Source of the DNA: Bacillus tuaregi
GTDB lineage: Bacteria; Bacillota; Bacilli; Bacillales; Cytobacillaceae
Assembly: GCF_900104575.1 (NCBI RefSeq)
Contig: NZ_LT629731.1
Span: 2,154,031-2,218,030, forward strand
Length of the DNA: 64,000 nt
Reading direction: 5' to 3'
This document shows positions 44,469-52,883 of the stretch, in pieces. The first letter of the stretch is position 1; the number at the start of each line of letters is the position of its first letter. The notes beneath the pieces were generated by a model. It was not told where the DNA came from. It saw only the letters and a list, made by a program, of their open reading frames with translations, and searched no databases. A program made the translations under genes and the position numbers.

Positions 44469-44504
44469 AAACAAGCGCCATTTTTGATTTGGCGCTTGTT
44501 TTCC
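44469..44504. terminator. Strong hairpin AACAAGCGCCA/TGGCGCTTGTT
   Basis: An 11-bp perfect inverted repeat with an eight-base loop, T run on the plus side. It can end transcription from the left and from arr on the right. Confidence 0.75.
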
Positions 44505-44563
44505 ATTTTATTGACCATTAGTTTCTAAACATTGAAATGGTTAATCTTTTACCATTGTTGACA

Positions 44564-44980
44564 TTAATCATATATTACATTTTTTCCTTCTTCACTTAAC
44601 TTTTTTAAAGCTGTAAGCATATTATTGATTTCTTCGTCGGAATGTCTTTCCCATGAACCTAATTCGGCTACTATTTTCAGCGGGGATTTTGATCGATAAG
44701 AACGTGTTGGGTTACCAGGGAATTTTTTGTCCGTTACGTTTGGATCATTTTCAAAATCACCTAGTGGTTCTACAATATAAATTCTTTCTTTCGAATTAGA
44801 CCTTGCTAATTCAGCACCCCATTTAGCCGCATTCAATGTTGCAGTAAAATAGATATAGTTAGATTTTTTATCTTGATAATTTGATAAGTATTGTGGCTCT
44901 AATAAATCCCCATTTTTCAGTTCTGCTTTCGTCCCATGAAAAAAAGGACCATGATCTAAAACATCCTTTTTGTCATTCAT
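44564..44980 (-). CDS. arr: Rifampin ADP-ribosyltransferase (Arr family)
   Basis: A 138-residue enzyme with the family landmarks GPFFHGTKAELKNGDLLEP, YIYFTATLNAAKWGAELA, RIYIVEPLGDFENDPN and TDKKFPGNPTRSYRS. These match Arr enzymes, which transfer ADP-ribose from NAD to rifampin; the His-Tyr-Asp pattern is kept. It is a single gene with a bidirectional terminator beyond its end. Rifampin resistance is well supported for the family; activity in this host is inferred. Confidence 0.9.
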   Translation of the reverse strand: MNDKKDVLDHGPFFHGTKAELKNGDLLEPQYLSNYQDKKSNYIYFTATLNAAKWGAELARSNSKERIYIVEPLGDFENDPNVTDKKFPGNPTRSYRSKSPLKIVAELGSWERHSDEEINNMLTALKKLSEEGKNVIYD

Positions 44981-45343
44981 ACTGATACCCCCACATTTTC
45001 AAATTATATATATAATAGTATATTATGTAATTCTAGAAAGAGTAGTCTATAAATAATCTAGGAAATAATGGTATAATATAGGTATAAAGAATAAGATTGA
45101 ATGACCATTACCAATTATTTGGGTTTATATTAGCAATCCATATCTTTGGATACTAGAGGTTTTGTATATAAAAAGAAATATTGAAAAGGAATCCGGCGCA
45201 ATTCAGCATCATGAATTGTGCTTTATAAAGTTTGTGAATATATTCACTTAAAGTGAATATTTATGTTTTAAAAAGTCGAGGATTCTTGTATCACGCAGTT
45301 AATCGAAATTTGCATTTAAGATAAAATTAGGGGGGCAGAATAA
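44981..45343. promoter_or_regulatory. Intergenic region with operator-like inverted repeats
   Basis: ATATTCACTT-A-AAGTGAATAT at 45240-45260 is a perfect 10-bp inverted repeat, about 85 bases before the hydrolase. A second one, GCGCAATTC ... GAATTGTGC, lies near 45197-45221. The first is a likely operator of the downstream gene. Confidence 0.45.
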
Positions 45344-46402
45344 ATGCATATTAGGAAGCGAAAATTCATTATTACTTTTATTACCGTCATCGTTTTCCTA
45401 TTGTTGATAATGCCCTTCGTTCTTTCAGCGATGATATATGAAGATAATTTTGGTGATCGCTATGAAACATATGCACCAATGGCTCGAAGCATTGATGAAT
45501 TTTATGGTTTAAATTATCAGAGACATACATTTACGTCAAATCAAGGGCAGGTCCTTGTTGGTTATAAATATTTCAGAAATCTTGAGAATAGTAAGGGTGT
45601 TGTGGTTATCTCGCATGGCCTTGGCGGCGGAGGGCATAACTCCTATATGGATGTAGCAGACTACTTCGCTTCAAATGGATATATGGTGTTTGCTTATGAT
45701 GCAACAGGAAATGATGAAAGCGAGGGTCGTTCTGTAAAAGGCATTCCGCAAGGTTTAATCGATTTAGATTTTGCTCTTCAATACGTGAAACAAGCATCTG
45801 ACTTTGAGGGTTTACCTATCATGCTGTTTGGACATAGCTGGGGTGGATATGCTGTTGGCAGTGGATTAAATCTTCACCCTGATGTGAAAGCGGTTGTTAT
45901 GGTTGCCGGTTTTAATAAGTCTATGGATATTATAGAGGAAGAAGGTAAAAAAATAGCTGGTGATGGAATTCATTTTCTTTTGCCGTACATTTCATTCTAT
46001 GAAAGAATGAAGCTTGGTAAGTATGCCACATATAACTGTATAAAGGGATTTGAAAATTCAGAGGCAGGAGTCATGATCATACACAGTACAGATGATGAGA
46101 TGATTTCACAAGAAAATGGCTTTGATGTTTTTTATGACCATTATAAGAGTAATCCACGATTTTGTTTTATGAAATATGAAGATAGAGGACATGATTATAT
46201 TTATTACTCTGATAGGTCACGTGAATATAAGGCTGAGTTTAATAGAAAATTCGATGAATATATTAACTCTCTAGATAAAGAATTTACTAGTGAAATAAAG
46301 GAATCATATCTGAGTGATAACCTAGATAAGAAAATATTATTTGATCTTGACGAAGACCTTATGAAAAGCATTGTGAAATTTTATGATAACCACATTAATT
46401 AG
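45344..46402 (+). CDS. Membrane-anchored alpha/beta hydrolase
   Basis: A 352-residue protein. Residues 8-30 form a membrane helix, so the enzyme is likely outside the cell but tethered. The lid-free alpha/beta hydrolase core has GVVVISHGLGGGG (oxyanion region), LFGHSWGGYAVG (nucleophile Ser), IHSTDDEMI (acid) and DRGHDYIYY (catalytic His). It resembles serine aminopeptidase S33-type hydrolases. GGGGGGCAG precedes the ATG. Substrate unknown. Confidence 0.82.
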   Translation: MHIRKRKFIITFITVIVFLLLIMPFVLSAMIYEDNFGDRYETYAPMARSIDEFYGLNYQRHTFTSNQGQVLVGYKYFRNLENSKGVVVISHGLGGGGHNSYMDVADYFASNGYMVFAYDATGNDESEGRSVKGIPQGLIDLDFALQYVKQASDFEGLPIMLFGHSWGGYAVGSGLNLHPDVKAVVMVAGFNKSMDIIEEEGKKIAGDGIHFLLPYISFYERMKLGKYATYNCIKGFENSEAGVMIIHSTDDEMISQENGFDVFYDHYKSNPRFCFMKYEDRGHDYIYYSDRSREYKAEFNRKFDEYINSLDKEFTSEIKESYLSDNLDKKILFDLDEDLMKSIVKFYDNHIN

Positions 46403-46600
46403 CATATTAGAGATTTTGAACAGATTTTGTTTGATGATAGAAATACAAATTGCAGTTATAAAACCTACCCGATTACTCATTTTGGAGTATATGATCCTGA
46501 TCTACGTGATCAAATATCATCCGACCAAGTCCATTTTTACATGAGATTTAATGAAGTGATTGTAAATTATAAAAACTCACATCGTTTTCTGTATCAATAG
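46403..46600 (+). pseudogene. Unrecognised C-terminal remnant
   Basis: An open frame without start, from CAT at 46403 to TAG at 46600: HIRDFEQILFDDRNTN, then PITHFGVYDPDLRDQI and EVIVNYKNSHRFLYQ. Composition looks coding, with a clean stop, but no family was recognised. It directly follows the hydrolase stop in a different frame. Confidence 0.4.
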
Positions 46601-46623
46601 GCCTCATTAAGGCCATAAGAAAA

Positions 46624-46648
46624 GACTAATAAATTGTATTAGTCTATT
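46624..46648. terminator. Hairpin ACTAATA/TATTAGT
   Basis: GACTAATA-AATTG-TATTAGTC followed by TATT, between the remnant and the MITE. Confidence 0.45.
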
Positions 46649-46657
46649 AATCGTTTG

Positions 46658-46834
46658 GCTCTGTTAAACTTGTTGATTTTCGTTCCAGGCACTTCGCTTT
46701 CCGCAGGCGACCGCCGAGCCTCCTCGACACTTCGTGTCTGTGGGGTCTCGCCTGTCTCGCTTCTCCTGCAGGAGTCTTCGTGCCTGAAACGAAAATCAAC
46801 CTGCTAAAAAATCAACACTGTGCTTTAACAGAGC
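46658..46834. repeat. Palindromic MITE-like repeat with GCTCTGTTAAA ends
   Basis: About 177 bp. Outer ends GCTCTGTTAAA and TTTAACAGAGC; inner arms GATTTTCGTT and AACGAAAATC; GC-rich centre with CGCTTTCCGCAGGCG, GAGCCTCCTCG and CTCCTGCAGGAG. This GC-rich core is a widespread Bacillus intergenic repeat. An isolated right end occurs at 55809. Confidence 0.75.
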
Positions 46835-46841
46835 TAATCAT

Positions 46842-48035
46842 TTAAATGGAGGTCATAAGTGAGCCACCAATAGCTCCAGTTACCACTATAATCCAAGGAG
46901 GTAGCTTCCAATAGACTAACAGACTAAATAAAATTGCGGCAAACGCAAAATCAATCGGAGTGAATATCGTACTAGTCCAAATAGGTTGATAAAATGCCGA
47001 AATTAAAATCCCAACAACGGCTGCATTTACTCCCATTAATGCACCTTTTATTTTTGGGTTACGACGTAAAGAATCCCAAAAAGGTAAGGTACCTAAGATA
47101 AGGAGGAATGCAGGCAAGAAAATTGCAATAGTTGCGAGTAAGCCACCTTGCCAACCATCCATCACGGCACCTAGATACGCGGCAAATGTAAATAAAGGAC
47201 CCGGTACAGCTTGTGCCGCTCCATATCCAGCTAAAAACGCTTCTTCGCTTAACCATCCAGTCGGTACAAATTCACGTTCAAGCAAAGGTAAAACGACATG
47301 ACCACCACCAAATACTAAAGAACCTGAACGATAGAAGCTATCAAACATAGCAATCCAGCTTACAGAGGTTAATTCTCTTAATAGTGGTAAAAGGAAAAGT
47401 AAGCCAAAAAACAAGGATAAGCATATTAATGCAAAACGACGAGATATAGGAAAATGTATTTTTGAGTCATCCTTTTCAGTATGTTTCTTATAAATCATAT
47501 AGCCAATAATGGCCGAAATGATGATGACACCAATCTGAGTATAGGCTGTTTGCCATAAAAGCGATACGACTAATGCAAACAAAGCGAGTGCTTTTCGCTT
47601 TAGATCAGGGGTTAGTTTTTGCGCCATCCCTAAAATGGCATGTGCAACAACAGCGACGGCTACCATTTTTAATCCGTGAATCCAACCCGCATCACCAATA
47701 TGAAGTCCTTCCAAGATTAAGGCAAATAGAATCAAAGCCATCACGGAGGGTAAGGTAAATCCAAGAAATGAGACAATTCCACCTAGTACTCCTGCTCGCA
47801 TCACTCCGATTCCAATTCCTACTTGACTACTTGCCGGCCCAGGTAAGAACTGGCATAGCGCCACTAAATCAGCGTAACTTTTTTCATCCATCCATTTTCT
47901 TCTTTCGATGTACTCGTTATGGAAATAGCCTAGATGGGCAATGGGTCCGCCAAATGAGGTGAACCCGAGCCGAGCTGAAACAAGGAGGATTTCCAAAAGG
48001 GACTTAACATCACTTTTCTTATGCTGCTGTTTCAC
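46842..48035 (-). CDS. chrA: Chromate transporter, two-domain CHR family
   Basis: A 397-residue membrane protein made of two homologous CHR halves. The N-terminal half has GFTSFGGPIAHLGYF and FLPGPASSQVGIGIG, the C-terminal half GSLVFGGGHVVLPLLERE and AVPGPLFTFAAYLG. These Gly-Gly-Pro/His and PGP motifs are diagnostic for ChrA, which expels chromate. GTG 48035 follows GAAGGTG by seven bases. It lies directly behind the PadR gene on the same strand. Confidence 0.9.
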   Translation of the reverse strand: MKQQHKKSDVKSLLEILLVSARLGFTSFGGPIAHLGYFHNEYIERRKWMDEKSYADLVALCQFLPGPASSQVGIGIGVMRAGVLGGIVSFLGFTLPSVMALILFALILEGLHIGDAGWIHGLKMVAVAVVAHAILGMAQKLTPDLKRKALALFALVVSLLWQTAYTQIGVIIISAIIGYMIYKKHTEKDDSKIHFPISRRFALICLSLFFGLLFLLPLLRELTSVSWIAMFDSFYRSGSLVFGGGHVVLPLLEREFVPTGWLSEEAFLAGYGAAQAVPGPLFTFAAYLGAVMDGWQGGLLATIAIFLPAFLLILGTLPFWDSLRRNPKIKGALMGVNAAVVGILISAFYQPIWTSTIFTPIDFAFAAILFSLLVYWKLPPWIIVVTGAIGGSLMTSI

Positions 48036-48053
48036 TTATTTTCACCTTCTCTT

Positions 48054-48362
48054 CTAGTCTTTGATTTCTTTAAAAAGCTCATAGGCTTTTTTCCTTGCTT
48101 CATCAAGCACCAGATTGCCTTTTTCTGTCGTGGTATAGTATTTTCTAATTTTCCCGTCTACATTTCGATTTTCTCTTACTAAAAGTCCATCCTCTTCCAT
48201 ATGATGGAGGATAGGGTAGAGGGTACCCGAGCTGATATCATAACCATGTTCTTTGAGTTCTTCGAGCATCCATGCACCAAAAATAGGGTGTTCCTTAGCA
48301 TGGTGTAAAATGTGTATATGAATAAAGCCAAGAAATAATTTACGCAATACTTTATCTTCCAA
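48054..48362 (-). CDS. PadR-family regulator of the chromate transporter
   Basis: A winged-helix protein of about 102 residues: HPIFGAWMLEELKEHGYD, then ISSGTLYPILHHMEEDGLL, the PadR signature, and a dimer helix at the end (KKAYELFKEI). TTG 48362, eight bases behind AAAGGAG, is the best start; the longer frame to 48395 passes through the site. PadR-ChrA pairs are known in Bacillus. A long palindrome lies directly upstream, so autoregulation is probable. Confidence 0.82.
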   Translation of the reverse strand: MEDKVLRKLFLGFIHIHILHHAKEHPIFGAWMLEELKEHGYDISSGTLYPILHHMEEDGLLVRENRNVDGKIRKYYTTTEKGNLVLDEARKKAYELFKEIKD

Positions 48363-48378
48363 ATCATCATCTCCTTTA

Positions 48379-48414
48379 CTGATATCGAATATCAATATCG
48401 AATTTCGATATCAG
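48379..48414. promoter_or_regulatory. PadR operator palindrome
   Basis: CTGATATCGAA ... TTCGATATCAG, 36 bp in all, with an inner ATATCGAAT copy, placed 17 bases before the PadR start. Confidence 0.7.
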
Positions 48415-48596
48415 AAGTATATAATGTACTCTTACTACTTTCAAGGTAATCCTAATCATTTACATAATCTTTACATAAGTGACATAAAAAAACCTTCAGT
48501 TTACGGAAGAATAAAGGCAAAGGCAAAAGAATGAGATTTAAGAAAGGAGGGGGAGTTTTTGAAATATATTAAGCTTAGAATTGATAAATCCGTTAA

Positions 48597-48621
48597 AAGG
48601 GATAGAGATGGCCTCTATCCC
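48597..48621 (-). terminator. Terminator hairpin of the TetR gene
   Basis: AGGGATAGAG and CTCTATCCCT form a perfect 10-bp stem. The TetR stop codon lies in it, and CCCTTTTAAC follows on the minus strand. Confidence 0.7.
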
Positions 48622-49202
48622 TCACGTTTTCCGGCAATTCCATAGAAGAATAACCGTGTAAGATCCTCTGTCATTGGTAGTATGATTTTAGCCAGGTCCT
48701 CACGTCTCAAGTATTCTTGAAACATTTGTAGATAGTACAAAAGGGACTCGTTTGATATGGCTGAATCAATATAACCTTGCTGCTTTCCTTCTTCAAAAAG
48801 TGTAAGGAAAAGTGGGAGAGCCTCTTTCCTATATACTTCTTCTACATAGCTTTGTCCACTTGCGTAATCCTTCATAAAGTCTTGAAAAAACCCTTCATTT
48901 ATCTGTGTTACCGCTACACCTTTTTCAAAAATAATCTTTTTAATTTTTTCATTAAATGGAAGTTCACTTTGCAAGAGCTTTTTTTGTTCCTTCCATTCTT
49001 GGTCAACATAAAACTTAAAGACAAAGCGGACTAAATTATCTTTACTTTCAAAGTAATTATAGATGGTGACTTGAGATACATTTGCCTTTTTTGCTATTTC
49101 TGATATGGACACCTTTTGTATTCCAAATTTCATGAATAAGGCCAAAGCAGCTTCAACTATATCTTTTTTCTTTTGTTCTCTACGTTTTTCAAATCCATCC
49201 AC
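48615..49202 (-). CDS. TetR-family regulator
   Basis: A 195-residue regulator: ALFMKFGIQKVSISEIAKKA, NVSQVTIYNYFESKDNLV is the TetR helix-turn-helix; the rest is the all-helical ligand domain. GTG 49202, six bases behind GAGGTG, is preferred over GTG 49211. It is divergent from an alpha/beta hydrolase and by position is likely its repressor. Ligand unknown. Confidence 0.85.
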   Translation of the reverse strand: MDGFEKRREQKKKDIVEAALALFMKFGIQKVSISEIAKKANVSQVTIYNYFESKDNLVRFVFKFYVDQEWKEQKKLLQSELPFNEKIKKIIFEKGVAVTQINEGFFQDFMKDYASGQSYVEEVYRKEALPLFLTLFEEGKQQGYIDSAISNESLLYYLQMFQEYLRREDLAKIILPMTEDLTRLFFYGIAGKREG

Positions 49203-49246
49203 ATTATTCACCTCATGATAAGTTTAATGAAATTTATGAAACAATA

Positions 49247-49335
49247 CAACGAAATAAGTTCATAACCTATTGTAAGAAGCTTAATTTTTGTATATTATGA
49301 ACTATATAGAACAAAAAATTTCATAACTTATAAAG
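49247..49335. promoter_or_regulatory. Divergent regulatory region of TetR and hydrolase genes
   Basis: AAGTTCATAACC and ATTATGAACT are inverted copies about 45 bases apart, and a further TTTCATAACTT lies close to the hydrolase. These fit TetR operator half-sites. Confidence 0.45.
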
Positions 49336-49347
49336 AGGAGAATTATC

Positions 49348-50211
49348 ATGCTAGGTAACTCGTCAGAATTAAATACAATAACACTTCAATTAAATGGTAT
49401 CAATGTCAATTGCTACACAGCTGGAGAAACGGGTTCACCAGTCATCCTCTTACATGGAGCAGGGGTCGATTCAGCTGATATTTCATGGTGTGAAGTAATG
49501 GAGCCTTTGTCTAAACAACATCGTATGTTTGCTCCTGATTTACCTGGTTATGGAGCAAGTGACAAGCCTGATGTAGAATATTCACTTTCCTTTTATATTG
49601 ATTTTTTAGAAAAGCTAATCGATGCATTAAATCTTAAGAAAGTAAGTCTAATTGGATTGTCCCTTGGTGGGGGTATCTCTCTTGGGTTCACACTTAAGCA
49701 TTCAAGTCGGGTAGAGAAGCTAATCGTAGTAGGGGCATGGGGTCTCTTTAGCAAACTTCCATTCCATCTCCTTTCCTATTGGTATATAAAATCCCCATTT
49801 AATGAACTTTCCTATAAAATGTCGAGCAAAAGTAGAAAATTTGTCAAATGGACGCTCCTGAATAGCTTGTTTGGTAACCCTGACAATCTCACAGAAAAGC
49901 TCGTTGATGAAATTTACACTCTTTTAAAAGCACCGAATGCAGGCAAAGCCTTTGCCTCATTTCAGAGAAGTGAAATTACAAGTAGCGGACTTCGCACGAA
50001 TATATCAGACAGATTAACTGAAATTAACGTCCCAACCTTAATTGTACATGGGTCAAAGGATAGTAGTGTCCCTGTTCAACATGCAAAAGAGGCCTATAAG
50101 CTGATAAAAAATTCTGAGCTTTATTTGATGGAAGGGTGCAAGCATTGGCCACAAAAAGAAAAGCCAGTGGAGTTTACCCATGTGGTAGAAAACTTTTTGA
50201 TGAAAGAATAA
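49348..50211 (+). CDS. Alpha/beta hydrolase
   Basis: Soluble hydrolase of 287 residues. VILLHGAGVDSAD (oxyanion), FAPDLPGYGASDKP, IGLSLGGGISLGF (nucleophile Ser), VHGSKDSSVP (acid) and EGCKHWPQKEKP (catalytic His) are all in order. It resembles meta-cleavage product hydrolases and esterases. AAAGAGGAG lies before the ATG. By divergent arrangement it is under TetR control. Substrate unknown. Confidence 0.87.
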   Translation: MLGNSSELNTITLQLNGINVNCYTAGETGSPVILLHGAGVDSADISWCEVMEPLSKQHRMFAPDLPGYGASDKPDVEYSLSFYIDFLEKLIDALNLKKVSLIGLSLGGGISLGFTLKHSSRVEKLIVVGAWGLFSKLPFHLLSYWYIKSPFNELSYKMSSKSRKFVKWTLLNSLFGNPDNLTEKLVDEIYTLLKAPNAGKAFASFQRSEITSSGLRTNISDRLTEINVPTLIVHGSKDSSVPVQHAKEAYKLIKNSELYLMEGCKHWPQKEKPVEFTHVVENFLMKE

Positions 50212-50387
50212 TCATCTATATTCTTATTTATAGATATATCATACATTGAACGGGAAGCGGAAAAATGGATTAGAACAATTCAGCATAGATGCGAATAAAT
50301 AAACTAGAAAAAGGTTTCCCTTTACCCCGTATCTTTTTAGACTTGTTGATCGTTTATAAGGTAGAACGTGCTGAGGGAGTGATGTTT

Positions 50388-51107
50388 ATGCATGAAAAAG
50401 AATGTAAGGTTCTAGAAGATGTCCTGAAAAATAAACATAAATTTTCTGAAGAAGAGCTTCATGAAATTTATCCTAAACTTCTCCGAAACTGCCGATTTTT
50501 ATCCCAAAATAGTTGGGATGGAGAGGATCTTGTACAAGAATCTTTGATGAAGGCTTGGCTTCGATATAAGCACCAACCTGAAATATCCATGGCATTACTT
50601 AATAAAATTGCTCGAAATGAATGGATAGACACGGTACGAAAACGAAGAAAGGAGTCACTTGAGGCTATTCCTGAACATGCTTTTGATGAATCAAAACAAA
50701 TTGAAAACCGATTTGAGGCTGTTCAAAAGCTTATGAATAAATTAACACCGAAGCAGGCTATTATGTTTCTTTTAAAAGAAGGATTTCAGTTTCAATTATC
50801 TGAGATTGCCGAGCTATTGAATACAACGGAAATGGCTGTAAAGGCTACCATCTATCGTGCTAAACAACGAATGGAGAAGCAGGAACAAAAGGAAACAAAT
50901 CCCCTTTTAGAGCAGTATTGGGATATGGAAGAACAGGTTGAAATCGAACGATTACTTCACAACTCTATCCAAGCACAAGACCCGACTGTCCTTATACGTT
51001 CTATTCCTTATTTAAAATCATTAAGAAAGGACACAAGCACACTTTACTTCAGGTACAAATCACATCACTTGAACTTTCATTCAAGCACTGTCTACACGGC
51101 TGCATAA
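50388..51107 (+). CDS. Sigma-70 family RNA polymerase sigma factor (ECF-like)
   Basis: Region 2 is seen in SQNSWDGEDLVQESLMKAWL and NEWIDTVRKRRKE, region 4 in MFLLKEGFQFQLSEIAELLN and AVKATIYRAKQRM. A C-terminal extension of some 75 residues follows, as in ECF factors with a built-in regulatory tail. ATG 50388, eight bases behind GGGAG, gives 239 residues; the longer frame from 50289 has no site. No anti-sigma gene is adjacent; clpP follows by 50 bases. Confidence 0.82.
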   Translation: MHEKECKVLEDVLKNKHKFSEEELHEIYPKLLRNCRFLSQNSWDGEDLVQESLMKAWLRYKHQPEISMALLNKIARNEWIDTVRKRRKESLEAIPEHAFDESKQIENRFEAVQKLMNKLTPKQAIMFLLKEGFQFQLSEIAELLNTTEMAVKATIYRAKQRMEKQEQKETNPLLEQYWDMEEQVEIERLLHNSIQAQDPTVLIRSIPYLKSLRKDTSTLYFRYKSHHLNFHSSTVYTAA

Positions 51108-51157
51108 TAAGACGATTTTTCATAAGTTAGTCATAAAGATAAGGGAGGCAAACTAAA

Positions 51158-51733
51158 ATGAATATGATTCCGTATGTTATTGAGCAATCGAGTCACGGGG
51201 AACGCTCCTATGACATCTACTCAAGACTGTTAAAAGATCGCATCATTATGATTGGAGAAGAAATAAATGATGATGTTGCCAGCCGTGTTGTGGCACAGCT
51301 GCTATTTTTAGAAGCAGATAACCCTGATAAAGACATTTCAATTTACATTAATAGTCCAGGAGGTTCAACCTCTGCAGGATTTGCGATTTTTGATACGATG
51401 CAATATATAAAACCGGATGTAAAGACGATTTGCACTGGGTTGGCGGCATCCTTTGGTGCCATGCTATTACTTGCTGGAGCAAAAGGGAAACGGCTTGCCC
51501 TCCCTAATAGTGAAATTATGATTCATCAACCTCTAGGTGGAGTTCGTGGTCAAGCAACTGAAATAGAGATCTCTGCAAAACGAATTCTTAAACTACGAGA
51601 GCATATCAATGAGATTATTTCAGAACGTACAGGTCAACCCGTCGAAAAAGTAGCAAATGATACGGAACGGGATTATTTTATGAGTGCTGAAGAAGCTAAA
51701 GAATACGGGATTATCGATGAAATAATCAAATAG
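51158..51733 (+). CDS. clpP: ClpP protease paralogue
   Basis: A 191-residue serine protease subunit with the full triad Ser98 ([10 protein letters not shown]), His123 (MIHQPLGG) and Asp172 ([11 protein letters not shown]). Ser-region changes (Leu-Ala-Ala-Ser-Phe for Met-Ala-Ala-Ser-Met) mark it as a secondary ClpP rather than the housekeeping one. GGGAGGC precedes the ATG. It directly follows a sigma-factor gene and is likely co-transcribed; it may degrade regulators in a dedicated stress response. Confidence 0.88.
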   Translation: MNMIPYVIEQSSHGERSYDIYSRLLKDRIIMIGEEINDDVASRVVAQLLFLEADNPDKDISIYINSPGGSTSAGFAIFDTMQYIKPDVKTICTGLAASFGAMLLLAGAKGKRLALPNSEIMIHQPLGGVRGQATEIEISAKRILKLREHINEIISERTGQPVEKVANDTERDYFMSAEEAKEYGIIDEIIK

Positions 51734-51767
51734 AACCAAAAGTACAGGTAATATAACGTTATTTAAT

Positions 51768-51816
51768 AAAAACATCTATTTGCTTAAAATCCATTAAGCG
51801 AACAGATGTTTTTTTA
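51768..51816 (+). terminator. Terminator after clpP
   Basis: AAACATCTATTTGCTTAA pairs imperfectly with TTAAGCGAACAGATGTTT, then TTTTT. Confidence 0.8.
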
Positions 51817-51953
51817 CTTTGAGACCAGAGTGTATGTGAATAACTCAAAGTATATTTAGAATATATACAGTATATGAACGTAAATAAAAAATTCATAGGA
51901 CACTTTTTGCCCCTTTCTCTATATAACAAGGATGAAAGGAGAGGATGATAAAA

Positions 51954-52172
51954 ATGGCACAGACATTAGCAAAATCATTCAAACTGCAATTGATTTACGA
52001 AACCGGGATTGGTGACAATGGTAAACCGATTTTAAAGAGAAAGACGTATAACGGGGTTGTAGAAGAAGCTACGGCTGATCAGCTATACCAGGTTGGACAT
52101 GGATTGGCTTCTCTTTCCATCCATCCGCTTTCGTTTGTAGAAAAGAGTGCTATCTACGAAGTAATGGGTTAA
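51954..52172 (+). CDS. DUF1659 family protein
   Basis: A 72-residue protein: SFKLQLIYETGIGDNGKPIL, RKTYNGVVEEATADQLYQVG, ending in LSFVEKSAIYEV. This is the DUF1659 pattern, always next to DUF2922 in Bacillus. ATG 51954 is taken, with GGAGAGG upstream. The role is unknown. Confidence 0.82.
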   Translation: MAQTLAKSFKLQLIYETGIGDNGKPILKRKTYNGVVEEATADQLYQVGHGLASLSIHPLSFVEKSAIYEVMG

Positions 52173-52207
52173 AAATGAAATGATTTTACTAGGAGAGGAT
52201 GACGATT

Positions 52208-52426
52208 ATGGCAAAGAAGCTTGAGCTACATTTTACAACGGGTCAGGGAAAAACGGCAAAGCTGACCATTGATTATCCAAAGGAACCGGTCAATAAAACG
52301 ACGGTGAAGCAGGTGATGGATTTGGTGATTGCCGCCAATATTTTCGGTGGTGATAACCAAAGCTTCGTCAGTGTAAAGGAAGCACGTCTTGTGGAGCATA
52401 ATGTTACAGACTACGAAATCGTGTAA
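52208..52426 (+). CDS. DUF2922 family protein
   Basis: A 72-residue protein: KLELHFTTGQGKTAKLTIDY, then PKEPVNKTTVKQVMDLVI, and a final VKEARLVEHNVTDYEIV. It matches DUF2922. AGGAGAGG precedes ATG 52208. It lies 35 bases after the DUF1659 gene in one transcript. Confidence 0.82.
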   Translation: MAKKLELHFTTGQGKTAKLTIDYPKEPVNKTTVKQVMDLVIAANIFGGDNQSFVSVKEARLVEHNVTDYEIV

Positions 52427-52522
52427 GATTCTTTCTAATTTGTCATGACTGAAAAACTGATGGGCTGCTTTCCTTCCGGAGGCAGTCTATTCTTATACTA
52501 GCAAAGAAACGAGGTGTCTTTC

Positions 52523-52663
52523 GTGGAATCAATGATTCCTATAATAAGTGAGGTCGGCTTTCCGATTGCTGTGACCCTATTCATGCTTTATCGAATTGAA
52601 GCAAAACTGGATTCCGTCGTACAATCGATCCAAAGCCTGCCGGAACGGTTAAGTGGAAAATAG
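52523..52663 (+). CDS. YvrJ-family small protein
   Basis: A 46-residue protein, MIPIISEVGFPIAVTLFMLY then RIEAKLDSVVQSIQSLPERL, one membrane helix followed by an amphipathic helix. This is the YvrJ family. GTG 52523 is six bases behind GAGGTG. Third member of the DUF1659-DUF2922-YvrJ set. Confidence 0.78.
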   Translation: MESMIPIISEVGFPIAVTLFMLYRIEAKLDSVVQSIQSLPERLSGK

Positions 52664-52706
52664 TATTTCCGGAACTATTGCTCGTTCATAGGATTCTATT
52701 ACAAGT

Positions 52707-52737
52707 AAGGAAGCGGGAAAATTCTGCTTCCTTTTTA
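52707..52737 (+). terminator. Terminator after the YvrJ gene
   Basis: AAGGAAGC and GCTTCCTT form an 8-bp stem around GGGAAAATTCT, then TTTT. Confidence 0.75.
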
Positions 52738-52792
52738 ACATTTTTTTAACAAAGTGATTTAAATGGTTATACATATCCAATTGTCTACTAAA

Positions 52793-52822
52793 TTGGCAAA
52801 ATGTAACTTCTGTTATTATAGT
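52793..52822 (+). promoter_or_regulatory. Promoter of the Tat-exported flavoprotein
   Basis: TTGGCA, 18-base spacer, TATAGT, about 60 bases before the start codon. Confidence 0.45.
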
Positions 52823-52883
52823 AAAATATTTGAGAATACTCTGGTACACAAAGCACATTAATACTTCAAGAGGAGTTGCTTAC

